This document shows positions 8,076-17,659 of a DNA stretch of 56,142 nucleotides, one piece after another. A program made the translations under genes and the position numbers. The notes under the pieces are model-generated. The model worked only from the letters and a program-made list of their open reading frames with translations, did not search any database and was not told the DNA's origin. Each line of letters opens with the position of its first letter. The first letter of the stretch is position 1. The stretch is from Planctomycetota bacterium (GTDB lineage Bacteria; Planctomycetota; Phycisphaerae; WQYP01): contig JAJZCR010000019.1 of the NCBI GenBank assembly GCA_021851715.1, forward strand, positions 1 through 56,142, in the 5' to 3' direction.

Positions 8076-10043
8076 TCAGGCACGTGTAAATTCACGGTAC
8101 AAGCCGGCATACCGGCCGTTACTGGCAAGAAGTGATTGATGCGTGCCCCGCTCCACCACCCGGCCATGGTCCAGTACCAGCAGCAGATCCGCATGAACGA
8201 TGGTGCTTAGCCGATGGGCCACCACAAAGGTGGTACGGTTTGCGGTTAAACGCTCCAAGGCCTGCTGAATCAGCAATTCCGTATGGGTGTCCACCGCGCT
8301 GGTGGCTTCATCCAGCAATAGTATCCGCGGATTCGCCACAAAGGCCCGGGCAAAACAGATGAGCTGCCTCTGGCCCAGGCTCACCGACGCCCCGCGCTCG
8401 CCCACATCGGTCTGAAAGCCGTTTTTCAACTCCATAATCATGTCATAACAGTCCAGCTTTTTCGTGGCGTCATAAACCTCCTGATCGGTGGCCTGAGGAC
8501 GGGCATAGCGGATGTTATCCATCACCGTACCCGTAAACAGATAGTTATTCTGCGACACGATGCCCATTTGCTTGTGCAGACTTTCACCGGAAATGTCACG
8601 CACATCATAACCATCAATTAAAACCCGTCCCTGCTGGGCCATATAAAATCGGCAGATCAGGCTGATGATGGTGGATTTGCCGCAACCGGTATGGCCCACC
8701 AGGGCCACCATTTGTCCCGGCTCAACCTGAAAATTGATATCCTGTAAAACTATTTTGTCGCTTTGGTAGCCGAATGTTACGTGCTCAAAACTGACCGCTC
8801 CTTTCACAGGCGGCAAGGTGATGGCACCGGGCGAGTCCTGCACCTGCGGCTCCTGGGCCAGCAGCGTTTGCACACGCTCCGCACAGGCCATGGCCATCAT
8901 GGTATCGTTATAGAAATTGCCAAAATTGATGACCGGCCCCATAAACCAGTCCCAGTAAATAAACATCGCCACCAGTTCGCCAACGGTGAATTTCCGCGCG
9001 GAAGGATCCGCCGCCGTGTGAAACACCAGATAGGCCCCGAAAACGAGGATGATCACCTTGCCGAGAAATCCAATCAGCCCCAGCAGCGGCTGATAGATTC
9101 CATTGACCACAGCGGCGCGCACATTGTTACTGGTATTGATGACTTGCAGACTGTTGAAAACATCCAGGTTCTGGTGCTGCCGGTTAAAGGCCGCTACCAC
9201 CCGCATACCCGAAATATTTTCCGCCAGGTTGGAACTGACCTGGGTATAACCTTCACGCACCCGCCGCCACGCCGCCCCCACGCGCCGACGATAATAAATA
9301 TTGAGCACATAGAGCACCGGCCCCAGCCACAATACCGCCAGGGCAATACGCCAATCCATAACGAGGAGGATGACCGCGGCAATCAACATCATGGTCACAT
9401 TGCTGAGCAGCGTGTTGACCCCCCATACAATGGTGTTGAACATGGAATCAATATCGCTGGTACCGCGGGTAAGAATTCTGCCGAATTTGGTTTTGTCGTA
9501 GTAGCTCATCGAAAGCCGCTGCAAATGGGCAAATACCCGCTTGCGCAGGTTAAAGAGCACTTTCTCACCGATTAAGGAAGTGTTGAGAATACCCCACCGC
9601 TGCAACAGCAGGCCAATGGCCATGGTAATCGCCCAAAGGGCAATCGTGGCGAAGATATTCAGGTATGCCAGATGGGTGCGCGAAAGCCCGGCCAACTCCG
9701 TCGCCCACGCCGGATGAATAAATCCTAATACCCGGCCCGCCAAACTTATCTGCAAGTTCAGAGTTTTACCCGGAATATCTGTATCGATGAGTTGCTGCAT
9801 ATAGCGAGGTGTCACCATTTCACACAAGTTCACCATCAGCCCGGTGATCGCCGTAATTACATAGCCTCGCCAGTAGGGCCGCATCCATTCCAAAATACCC
9901 CGGACCACTTTCCAATCCAGCGGTTTATACGCCGCCTCACTTTCCGGCGAGGTCGGTGACTTCTCCGGCACCCCCGCGGGCGCTGAGGCGGATTTGCCGG
10001 GGCGCTTGAACCACCGGGTAGGCCTTAGAAAATCGGCGATCAT
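8076..10043 (-). CDS. ABC exporter half-transporter (second subunit)
   Basis: A 655-residue type IV ABC exporter: about six membrane helices (residues ~50-350) then an ATPase domain. Walker A is GHTGCGKSTI, Walker B ILLLDEATSAVD, and the switch His lies in VAHRLSTI. The signature reads VSLGQRQ rather than the canonical LSGGQ. Its ATG overlaps the stop of the upstream exporter gene by four bases, so the two are coupled and almost certainly form a heterodimer (MsbA / LmrCD / TM287-288 type). Substrate (lipid, drug or peptide) cannot be told. No substrate-binding protein or accessory gene is nearby. Confidence 0.88.
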   Translation of the reverse strand: MIADFLRPTRWFKRPGKSASAPAGVPEKSPTSPESEAAYKPLDWKVVRGILEWMRPYWRGYVITAITGLMVNLCEMVTPRYMQQLIDTDIPGKTLNLQISLAGRVLGFIHPAWATELAGLSRTHLAYLNIFATIALWAITMAIGLLLQRWGILNTSLIGEKVLFNLRKRVFAHLQRLSMSYYDKTKFGRILTRGTSDIDSMFNTIVWGVNTLLSNVTMMLIAAVILLVMDWRIALAVLWLGPVLYVLNIYYRRRVGAAWRRVREGYTQVSSNLAENISGMRVVAAFNRQHQNLDVFNSLQVINTSNNVRAAVVNGIYQPLLGLIGFLGKVIILVFGAYLVFHTAADPSARKFTVGELVAMFIYWDWFMGPVINFGNFYNDTMMAMACAERVQTLLAQEPQVQDSPGAITLPPVKGAVSFEHVTFGYQSDKIVLQDINFQVEPGQMVALVGHTGCGKSTIISLICRFYMAQQGRVLIDGYDVRDISGESLHKQMGIVSQNNYLFTGTVMDNIRYARPQATDQEVYDATKKLDCYDMIMELKNGFQTDVGERGASVSLGQRQLICFARAFVANPRILLLDEATSAVDTHTELLIQQALERLTANRTTFVVAHRLSTIVHADLLLVLDHGRVVERGTHQSLLASNGRYAGLYREFTRA

Positions 10044-12121
10044 AGCGATGCCTCCCGTACCGTCGATCCACCGGGTGGAACTGGGAAGGATGGTTCATCA
10101 CCCGAAAGCTGCAGCACCGCCACTTCTCGGTAATGACCCGGCTGCCCCATCAACTGTTCATGTGTGCCCGTCTGGGTCAGGCGGCCATGCTCAAGAACCA
10201 AAATTAAATCCGCCGCACGAACCGTACTCAATCGATGCGCGATGACAAACACCGTCCGATGTGTCAGCACCAATTCCAGCCCGCGGCGAATCAGATGCTC
10301 GGTTTCCGGATCAATCGCGGCCAGGGCTTCGTCCAGCACCAGAATTTGCGGATCGGCCATGAGTGCCCGGGCGATAGCCAGACGCTGGCGCTGCCCGCCC
10401 GAAAGCGTCGTACCGCGTTCGCCCAGCAGTGTCTGGTAGCCGTTGGGAAGCTCCATGATGAAATCGTGGGCTTGCGCAATGCGCGCGGCCGCTTCCACGG
10501 CACCATCCGTGGCCCGCGGAGAACCGTAACGTATGTTATTGGCCACGGTATCGGAAAATAAAAATGTTTCCTGAAACACAAAGCAGATGCTTTTTCGCAG
10601 CGAGTTGAGCGAAATGGTTTTAACATCCACGCCGTCAATGGAGATAACGCCCTGATCCGGATCGTAAAACCGGGCCAGCAATTGCATCATCGTCGATTTG
10701 CCGGCACCGGTAGGTCCCACCAGTGCCACCACTGAACCGCCCGCAGCCCGGAAAGACACATTTTCCAGCACCGGTTTGGCCGCCCCACCGTAGGTAAAAC
10801 TCACACCGGAAAATTCCACCTGTCCGGATCCGCGCGGGAGCACTGGAGCACCGGGCAGTTCCTTCACCGAGGGTTGGGCCAGCATCACTTCGTAAAATCG
10901 CCGGGCTGATACAATGGAAGTCTGATATTGGTTGCTGATTTGATTGAGTTGCTGTAAACGCCCCAGGATATTGCCCATCGCCACGCCAAAGACAATCAAA
11001 TCACCGACTTTCAACCTGCCCGATACACACAGCAACGAACCCACCAGGAACAAACTCAAACTGGAAGCGGTCGCGATGCTGCGCACAATCGGTACAAAAT
11101 TGCTGAACAAACCCACATTTTTCAGCACCCGATCGAAAAAACGATCCGCCGTTTTATCGTATTTGCCGATTTCCGTTTTTTCCGTGGCAAACGCCTTGAC
11201 CACCTGGGCCCCAGCCACATTTTCGCTTAACACCATTGTCAGTTCGTCACCGCTGGCCATGATCTGTTGCTGAATCGGCTGCACCTTGTGGCTGAAATAC
11301 CGCAGATAAATGATCCAGAACGGAATCGGCAATAACGCCACCAGGCCCACCATCGGACTGATCGACGCCAGCAGAATGTTGTATCCTACAATGTACAAAA
11401 CAATTTCCGTAATTTGCACCAGCGCCATGTTGACAAACTGCCTTATATTGTGCAGATCAGATAGCGACCGATTGATCAAGGTTCCGCTGGAATGGCGATC
11501 ATGAAAGGAAAAACCTACCCGCTGAAGTTGGTCATACATGGAGGCCCGCATGGAAAAAACCATATCCATGCTAAGCTTGGAATTCACGAACCATCGAAAG
11601 AAAGTGACCCCCGTCGATGCGGCCACAAACAAGGCCAGCAGTCCTATCAGATTAATAGTGGTGCGCAGCGGCCCGTGGAAAAAGTGAGTTCGAATCTCCG
11701 TGATAAAGGATTCACCGCGGGTTGCCGTCGAAGCGACTGTCTTATGCGGACTTTGCACGGCGACCGCAGGCGATGTCAATGCAGGAGGCTTAACCGTGGA
11801 CCCTACCACTGTGCTGACATTGTTAATGACAATACGGGTTAAATTGACGGTGGAAATGTCAACAAAAGTGGCCAGGGCCACCAGCGCACAAGCCAGGATG
11901 GCCAGGTATTTTACGGGTCCCACAAATTCAAACATGCGAACGAGTAAGCGAAAATTGCTCATCTGCTCAGGGGGAATTCCCTCCACCGGAGTTGGCGTCA
12001 CCTCTTCGGGCTTGGAGCCTAAATTTTGGCGGGACTCATCGGGATCTTCTTGTTGTTCCCCGGTGCCGCCTTGTTCGGCCCCCCCTGCTTTAGCCTGCTG
12101 CCTGCGCCGTGTTACGGCCAT
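10040..12121 (-). CDS. ABC exporter half-transporter (first subunit)
   Basis: A 693-residue exporter subunit. A charged, low-complexity N-terminus (about residues 1-60, rich in Gln, Glu, Gly) precedes the membrane domain and the ATPase. Walker A is GPTGAGKSTM, the signature TLSGGQRQRLAIARAL is canonical, Walker B ILVLDEALAAID keeps the catalytic Glu, and the switch His is in IAHRLSTV. I place the start at 12121, where AAGGAAA sits eight bases upstream; a TTG at 12283 would add 54 residues without a good binding site. It overlaps the partner gene by four bases. The two subunits differ in signature sequence, so the two ATP sites of the dimer should not be equivalent. Confidence 0.87.
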   Translation of the reverse strand: MAVTRRRQQAKAGGAEQGGTGEQQEDPDESRQNLGSKPEEVTPTPVEGIPPEQMSNFRLLVRMFEFVGPVKYLAILACALVALATFVDISTVNLTRIVINNVSTVVGSTVKPPALTSPAVAVQSPHKTVASTATRGESFITEIRTHFFHGPLRTTINLIGLLALFVAASTGVTFFRWFVNSKLSMDMVFSMRASMYDQLQRVGFSFHDRHSSGTLINRSLSDLHNIRQFVNMALVQITEIVLYIVGYNILLASISPMVGLVALLPIPFWIIYLRYFSHKVQPIQQQIMASGDELTMVLSENVAGAQVVKAFATEKTEIGKYDKTADRFFDRVLKNVGLFSNFVPIVRSIATASSLSLFLVGSLLCVSGRLKVGDLIVFGVAMGNILGRLQQLNQISNQYQTSIVSARRFYEVMLAQPSVKELPGAPVLPRGSGQVEFSGVSFTYGGAAKPVLENVSFRAAGGSVVALVGPTGAGKSTMMQLLARFYDPDQGVISIDGVDVKTISLNSLRKSICFVFQETFLFSDTVANNIRYGSPRATDGAVEAAARIAQAHDFIMELPNGYQTLLGERGTTLSGGQRQRLAIARALMADPQILVLDEALAAIDPETEHLIRRGLELVLTHRTVFVIAHRLSTVRAADLILVLEHGRLTQTGTHEQLMGQPGHYREVAVLQLSGDEPSFPVPPGGSTVREASL

Positions 12122-12399
12122 TGCCAGTTTCCTTGTCTCAACCGCGGGGTGCTCTGCGCCGCGGCTGGCCACGGCGCTGCTGCGAACATCCCTGCATACC
12201 GCCAAAGAACCTAACCCAACCCCACCGCGTTTGCAAACACCGATCGGACTTTTTTCTGATATTTCGTTCATTTCCGGTTGCAAGCTGATGCTCCGGCAGC
12301 CGATGTCACGATACCCAAATCAGACATTCCAGAAGTACCGGCCTACAATTTTCATCAGCCGCCTGGGTAGGGGTGGCCTCATCATGCTGGAGCGAGTCC

Positions 12400-13341
12400 A
12401 TGACACCCGACATCCTCGGTATTCACCATGTCACCGCTATCACAAGCAAACCCCAGGCTAATCTCGACTTTTACACCCGCACTCTGGGCCTGAAGCTGGT
12501 TAAACAAACCGTTAATTTTGACGATCCCACCAGCTATCACCTCTACTATGGAGATGGTCTGGGCAGGCCCGGAACACTCCTCACGTTTTTTCTCCGGCCC
12601 GATTTACCGCCGGCAACCGTCGGCCCGGGCCAAACCTTAAGCATCGCCCTGGCTTCCCCACCCGAAGCCTTGAGTTTTTGGCAACAGCGATTAGACGGCC
12701 AAGGTGTGCCAGTTCAACGTCTGCCAACCAGCGATGGACCAGACCGCCTGATCTTTCGTGATCCGGATGGTATTCCCCTGGAAATCCACGCCAACTCCGT
12801 TGATTTCAGTGACGTAGGTGCCACTGGCGGCTCGATTGCCCCGGAATTCGCGCTTCGCGGCATCCATTCTCTGACCCTTTTTGAATCTTCCATGGAGAAA
12901 ACCAGCGATTTTCTGCGGACCATTTTCCGTTTCAGTTCCCATGGCAGCAACAGTTGGGAACTCCACCGTGAAGCCCGCGGCCGGCAAGCCACCGCTCGCA
13001 TTGACCTGTTGGAAGAGCGCAATCAAGCGCGAGGGCGAATAGGCGGCGGGTACATCCACCATCTGGCCTTTCGTGTCGCGGATAGACCCGCGCAGCAGCA
13101 GTGGCTTGAACAGCTCACCACCATGCAATTCCATGTCAGCCCTATTATGGATCGTATTTACTTCAGTTCCATCTATTTTCGCGAGCCGGGCGGAGTGCTG
13201 TTTGAACTCGCCACCGACGGCCCCGGTTTTACCACCGATGAACCTGTGGAATCCCTGGGAAAAAACCTCCAACTGCCGCATTGGCTTGAAGCCCAGCGTG
13301 TCGGAATTCTCAAACAGCTTCCATCCCTCCACATGCAGTGA
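12400..13341 (+). CDS. VOC-superfamily protein, ring-cleaving dioxygenase-like
   Basis: A 313-residue protein with paired glyoxalase-type modules. Metal ligands are suggested by GIHHVTAIT near the N-terminus and, in the second half, IHHLAFRV and PGGVLFELATDGPGF (His and Glu). The length and order match the MhqO/LinE-like extradiol dioxygenase group, annotated as acting on hydroquinones or catechols; the real substrate is unknown. The start at 12400 has GGAG seven bases upstream. It is divergent from the ABC exporter pair and stands alone. Confidence 0.78.
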   Translation: MTPDILGIHHVTAITSKPQANLDFYTRTLGLKLVKQTVNFDDPTSYHLYYGDGLGRPGTLLTFFLRPDLPPATVGPGQTLSIALASPPEALSFWQQRLDGQGVPVQRLPTSDGPDRLIFRDPDGIPLEIHANSVDFSDVGATGGSIAPEFALRGIHSLTLFESSMEKTSDFLRTIFRFSSHGSNSWELHREARGRQATARIDLLEERNQARGRIGGGYIHHLAFRVADRPAQQQWLEQLTTMQFHVSPIMDRIYFSSIYFREPGGVLFELATDGPGFTTDEPVESLGKNLQLPHWLEAQRVGILKQLPSLHMQ

Positions 13342-13358
13342 ACTCGGTTATCACGCAT

Positions 13359-13372
13359 CCGCCCCGCGGCGG
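13359..13372. terminator. short GC hairpin after the VOC gene, possible terminator
   Basis: CCGCC / GGCGG with a four-base loop, followed by TTTCTC. It lies 17 bases past the VOC stop, between convergent genes. The stem is only five pairs, so this is a weak call. The remaining bases to 13510 show nothing else. Confidence 0.3.
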
Positions 13373-13510
13373 TTTCTCATTCAGCCGGGCGGAAATAGCG
13401 AAGGACTAATGGGACGTAAATTGATATCAGAATCAGACCACCCGCATAAAGCCCGCATGATGAAAATCCAAAGTGCTATCGCCCTGGGCCGGGATCCAAA
13501 ACCGGGACAT

Positions 13511-13783
13511 CTACTTAAACCCCGTCGGTCCGTTGCCAGCCAGGTATTTCCGCTCGATTGCCGCGGATAAATCAATGTCTTGAATATTGGCCAACGTGCA
13601 TAACCACGCCAATACATCGGCAAATTCTTCTTCCAGGTTAGCCCGATCTGTTCCGCCCAAAGCGCTGGCCAATTCACCAATTTCTTCGATGAACCAGAGG
13701 AAGGTGGCAGCGCTGCCGCGCTGTTGATCGTGAGAATAATATTTTTCACGAATATGGTGTTGAAATTCCTGAATCGTCACCAA
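13511..13783 (-). CDS. MazG-like nucleotide pyrophosphohydrolase
   Basis: A 90-residue all-alpha protein. The metal-binding Glu cluster FIEEIGELASAL and, one helix later, EEEFADVLAWL give the EExxE...ExxD pattern of MazG-type NTP pyrophosphohydrolases. These house-clean non-canonical nucleotides or lower ppGpp. There is no ATG: a very strong GGAGG lies six bases before TTG at 13783 and nine before GTG at 13780, so the gene starts with a rare codon. It follows the RDD gene by 13 bases and is likely cotranscribed with it. Confidence 0.82.
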   Translation of the reverse strand: MVTIQEFQHHIREKYYSHDQQRGSAATFLWFIEEIGELASALGGTDRANLEEEFADVLAWLCTLANIQDIDLSAAIERKYLAGNGPTGFK

Positions 13784-13796
13784 GCCAATCCTCCTG

Positions 13797-15833
13797 TCAT
13801 GACACCCGTACGACCAGGGTACGAGCCAATAAATCGCCCAGTCGCTGGCGATCCGTACTTACCACCATAAAAATCAGCAACACTGGTAACGCCAACTCCG
13901 GTAAACGCATGAAATTACGGATCAAAACCGGCCCCAGCGCCGGCCGACCACCCGCCATATTCACCACGCGCAGTCGAAAAATCGCCTTGCCGATGGAGCA
14001 CCCAAAAATGCACTCACCCAATCCAACATGCCCCACGTACAAACCCAGCATCCACCAGATGGAGGATTCATGGGCCAAAAGCACCGGGGAAGAATAAACA
14101 TTGGTCCAATGGCGCAACATTGCTGTAAACAGAGGCTCAGTGAGAGCACCAAATAGGACGGCCACCACCAGGGTTGGAATGGCCAAATCCACCAAGGCCG
14201 CCGGAATCCGCAGATAAAGCCGCGCTGTCCGCATCTCCTTGGGCAATGTACCCAGCGGCGGCACCTGTTGGCGCTGCCATAGCGATAACGCCAGCAAAAC
14301 CATCAGCGCCACCATCATCAGCGATTGGATGTTCTCCGGGCTCTCCGGTCTGGCCGGTCTGGGCTTGAGCTCGAACGTCGGAGTTATGACCCTTCCCCAC
14401 CTATCCAGCGTAACTTGTCGCAGCACCCCCGATGCCGTTCCACACACCACCGCCACAGAATCGCCATCCGCCGCCGCCCCGACCAGCCCGGGTGAAAAAG
14501 CGTGGCGTCCACATGTCATCAGCACCGGCTTAAACAGATGCATGGGCACCAGGTGTGTCCCGCCTGATGCGTGCACCTGCGCTCCCTGAATTTTCATGCC
14601 GCCATTGGGCTCACGTACCGCCCAGAGCACCAATAGTCTGCCATCGACGCTCAGCGGCAAAAGTGTGCCCAACGGCGTTCCAGTATTCCATCTAAGCACG
14701 TGTGACCACCCCGCCGATTTTGGCTTACCGACACGCAGATATTGGGCATCAATCTGTTCCGGCCGTCGGGGACTTTTCCAAAACGCCCACAAACGGTTCG
14801 CCAGCCACACCAGCGTCAGCCCGGTGCCGTGCAACTTGTCCTTTACCGCCGGCATCGCCAGACCAGGCGCTGAAAGGCAATGCCAGTCAATGCCGTTAAA
14901 TTCATACAGCAACCATTGGGCAGGGCGAGGCAAACTTGCCGGCAAGGTGGTCGGCCCTTGAGCAATCACCACCGGCTTGGACGACGCTGGCGACCCAGAA
15001 GTGGCGGGCGATTTCGGTAAAACCACAGCCACGCCCGGCTTGGCACCGGCCTTGGCGTTCGCAGCACTTAACCGGTTGATTTTCGCCGCCGCCGGATGAG
15101 CCGGCGCAGCAATCTTGGGACGCCCCCAAACCAGGGCATAAAGCCCCCCCGCACTTCCCACGGCAGCCATGGGTTGCGATGACCGGGGCAGACTGGCTTC
15201 GCTTTGCTGCAAGTCTTCGCCATAAGCCCAGACCAAACCGCCGGAAAACATCACATACGCAGACGATACTTCTTTGCCATCCACAGTTCCCGCCAGTACC
15301 GCCAAAGCGCGGGGTACACCCACTAACACCTGCCGGTTTATCTGCCTCCATAGATCTTCCCCACCCTTCTGGCGATTCAGCGAATGCTGCAAAATGACAA
15401 ACCCCAACTGATGCCCGGCTTTCCCATACCATGTCGGCACCACCATCCAGATTCCGCTGTGTACGTTACCGGCCATTAATAATCGCCCCGGCGGAACGAC
15501 CCTGCGAACTGCAGGCTTTGTGGATGCCGGTACCACCACCGCAGATTGGGCGCAGGCCCGCGAACTGCAGTATCCCACCAACAATATTGCCAACATCGCC
15601 AGGCCGCCCCGATGAAAGTGCTGCCGCCTGGGCCGTTGCGGCCCCTGCCTATGGCGGAGCCAGCCACATTTAATCCAACCGTGCCTGCCTGCAGCACAGT
15701 CCGTACCACGTATCGCCAGTGCTCGTACCAATGTCACCCACAGGCTGGTTTCCACACCTTCCAGACTCAGGCACATTCGCCCCCACAGACGTTGAAAAAA
15801 TTGCAGCCAATGTTCCAAAGGGACCTTTCGCAT
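13797..15833 (-). CDS. secreted/membrane protein with C-terminal RDD domain
   Basis: Up to 678 residues. A hydrophobic segment MLAILLVGYCSSRACA begins at codon 80 and looks like a signal peptide. A long region (about 100-510) rich in Val, Gly, Pro and Ala follows; it reads like a beta-propeller-like sensor but has no motif I recognise. Then come a helix at ~512-528 and an RDD domain (about 535-678) with RIPAALVDLAIPTLVVAVL, three to four membrane helices and GCSIGKAIFRLRVVN. The true start could be 15596, just at the signal peptide; the preceding 79 residues are Arg/His/Trp-rich and have no clear ribosome binding site. Function unknown; RDD domains are linked to transport. Confidence 0.65.
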   Translation of the reverse strand: MRKVPLEHWLQFFQRLWGRMCLSLEGVETSLWVTLVRALAIRGTDCAAGRHGWIKCGWLRHRQGPQRPRRQHFHRGGLAMLAILLVGYCSSRACAQSAVVVPASTKPAVRRVVPPGRLLMAGNVHSGIWMVVPTWYGKAGHQLGFVILQHSLNRQKGGEDLWRQINRQVLVGVPRALAVLAGTVDGKEVSSAYVMFSGGLVWAYGEDLQQSEASLPRSSQPMAAVGSAGGLYALVWGRPKIAAPAHPAAAKINRLSAANAKAGAKPGVAVVLPKSPATSGSPASSKPVVIAQGPTTLPASLPRPAQWLLYEFNGIDWHCLSAPGLAMPAVKDKLHGTGLTLVWLANRLWAFWKSPRRPEQIDAQYLRVGKPKSAGWSHVLRWNTGTPLGTLLPLSVDGRLLVLWAVREPNGGMKIQGAQVHASGGTHLVPMHLFKPVLMTCGRHAFSPGLVGAAADGDSVAVVCGTASGVLRQVTLDRWGRVITPTFELKPRPARPESPENIQSLMMVALMVLLALSLWQRQQVPPLGTLPKEMRTARLYLRIPAALVDLAIPTLVVAVLFGALTEPLFTAMLRHWTNVYSSPVLLAHESSIWWMLGLYVGHVGLGECIFGCSIGKAIFRLRVVNMAGGRPALGPVLIRNFMRLPELALPVLLIFMVVSTDRQRLGDLLARTLVVRVS

Positions 15834-16166
15834 GGAGTGTTATTGTAGACAGCGTCGGATATTTTTGCGAATGAACGCCAAACGGTTACTCTATCCGCCA
15901 GCATCCTACAATCACCAACAGAGTCCTATAATCCAGCATCATTCAAGCTAAATATTTTTATTCAAGTCGACCGCTGGTTATTCCGATAAAATCAAGTCAG
16001 ACTTGGTGAAGCCATTGGTTCGACCCGTTGATTCGCACCGATATCAGCGGCCTTAAATTGCCACACCCGGCCTGAAGGATATTTTGGAACCTATTCCGGC
16101 CACTCCTTTATGGATAAAGGTTTGGTCTTGCGGATTGAGTGGTTTGCTCTTGGCAAGGATGCGCGT
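15834..16166. other. intergenic stretch between divergent genes, no gene seen
   Basis: About 330 bases, relatively AT-rich around 15945-15995. It should carry the promoters of the divergent RDD and small-protein genes, but I could not identify a convincing pair of hexamers. No RNA gene or long inverted repeat was seen. Confidence 0.4.
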
Positions 16167-16430
16167 ATGGAAAAAAACGAACTTATCAAATCCATTCTTC
16201 AGTTCAATGTTTCCACCACGGCCGATTTTCTTGGGCGATTCAGCGAGTCAGACCTTAAAGCCTATCTCGATCGCGTATCACTGGTATGTACGCCCGCGAT
16301 GGCAAAACGATCTGCCAGATCACCGGTCTTGCCGCCCCGATCGTCATACGCTGGAAAAATTCGGCGGTTCCTCCGCGTCGCCCACACTTATTGGATGCAG
16401 GGCTTAACGGCTCGCCGGGTGCCTTCCTAA
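16167..16430 (+). CDS. small hypothetical protein
   Basis: An 87-residue product from an ATG with AGGA seven bases upstream. Residues 1-40 (MEKNELIKSILQFNVSTTAD, then FLGRFSESDLKAYLDRV) read as a well-behaved helical domain. The rest is Arg/Ser/Pro-rich and less convincing, so a frameshift after about codon 40 or an old decay is possible. No family is recognised. It lies just before the tRNA-Ala gene on the opposite strand. Confidence 0.45.
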   Translation: MEKNELIKSILQFNVSTTADFLGRFSESDLKAYLDRVSLVCTPAMAKRSARSPVLPPRSSYAGKIRRFLRVAHTYWMQGLTARRVPS

Positions 16431-16481
16431 AAAGACACCGCGGATATCAAGGCGCTGAAAAGATATTTATTTCCAATCAAG

Positions 16482-16555
<74 letters not shown>

Positions 16556-16654
16556 ATTTTTGTGCCGCGGCACAACCAACCGCACTTATTAATGCATCCT
16601 ATCAGTTATCCGTCATGACCACAAACTCAGCTATCCACTCAGCCCGCTCATCAC

Positions 16655-17209
16655 TTAGTTGACTGAGGGATCCGGTGGAATGAGCTTGGGATTCAAGTCT
16701 GGAACAGCGGCCAGCCGCGCAATCAAGCGAGTCAACACTCGCCATTGATCTTCCACGCGGCTGAATATCTGGTCCGCCAGCGCCGGCATCACCAGCCAAT
16801 CACCATCGCTGACTTCCGCCTCCAACTGTCCGTTGGTCCAACCAGCGGAACCGGCAAAGAACTTTACCGGTGAGGACTGGTCACGCACCAATTCATTGAG
16901 ATCGTCGGCTTCCGCAGTAAAATAAATTCCCGGCAGGACTTCAATTTTTCCGGCCTCTTCCAGGCAATGCAGCACCATCAGCGGGCTTTCACACGGCCCT
17001 CCCAAGTACAGCGGGGCATCATTCTCATAAGGAATATCACTGATGCGATTCCACGTTTCCCCCACGGTGGTATGCAATGGGTGATTGATGACCAACCCCA
17101 GGGCTCCGCTTTCATCGTGCTGAATGATCAGCACCACCGTCCGGAAAAAATTTGGATCACCAAGGCTTGGCGACGCAATTAGAAAATGACCTTGAAACGA
17201 AGTATCCAT
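16655..17209 (-). CDS. YqgE/AlgH family protein (UPF0301)
   Basis: A 184-residue protein of the usual family length. It has FQGHFLIASPSLGDPNFFRT at residues 4-23, VVLIIQHDESGALGLVIN, LYLGGPCESPLMVLH and the C-terminal FFAGSAGWTNGQLEAEV with DGDWLVMPA, all conserved in YqgE/AlgH. The biochemical role of the family is unknown; AlgH was named for an effect on alginate synthesis in Pseudomonas. I start at 17209 because an extension to 17260 has no family match. It lies 63 bases after the small membrane-protein gene on the same strand. Confidence 0.88.
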   Translation of the reverse strand: MDTSFQGHFLIASPSLGDPNFFRTVVLIIQHDESGALGLVINHPLHTTVGETWNRISDIPYENDAPLYLGGPCESPLMVLHCLEEAGKIEVLPGIYFTAEADDLNELVRDQSSPVKFFAGSAGWTNGQLEAEVSDGDWLVMPALADQIFSRVEDQWRVLTRLIARLAAVPDLNPKLIPPDPSVN

Positions 17210-17272
17210 AACCCACTCTGCATGCCGCGTTATCAGGCCTCTCCACAGCCGCCGTCCCACCTCACCATACCA

Positions 17273-17506
17273 CTATTTGCCGCGCTTCACGAAGTTATAC
17301 ACAAACGCTCCCAAAGACATTAAAATCAGTGGTATCACAATATAACTCAGAAGGAAATACATGGCCGCAGCAATCAGGAGCGGCACCACAATAATGGCCA
17401 TCCACAGGCCCTTTTGTCCATCGCTGATCTTGAGCGCGTCTACCAGCATCAGCACCCAGAAAAGAAACAGCACGATCAGCAGAATGATATCGACAATGAC
17501 ATACAT
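17273..17506 (-). CDS. small two-helix membrane protein (PLDc_N-like)
   Basis: A 77-residue protein with two to three hydrophobic helices (residues 3-25 and 35-72) and a basic end (FVKRGK). The pattern FWVLMLVDALK...KGLWMAIIVVPLLIAAAMYF resembles the short membrane domain found at the N-terminus of some cardiolipin synthases, though the match is loose. AGGAG lies six bases before the ATG. No partner is evident. Confidence 0.65.
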   Translation of the reverse strand: MYVIVDIILLIVLFLFWVLMLVDALKISDGQKGLWMAIIVVPLLIAAAMYFLLSYIVIPLILMSLGAFVYNFVKRGK

Positions 17507-17659
17507 GGGATACTCCTGAACAGTGATACAAAAAGCGAGACGCTCGCCGGGCGCTTGCCTGGTCTACCCTTTATTCAGACGCGGAAGCATTCACCAAGTT
17601 GCATGTTCATCAAATCCATGGACTCACCGTTCCCTGCCCAAACGGCTCCAGCCACCACT

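Noticed and set aside
8763..9575. 270-codon plus-strand frame
   Set aside because: Antisense to the ABC exporter; His/Arg-rich composition, no start site signals.
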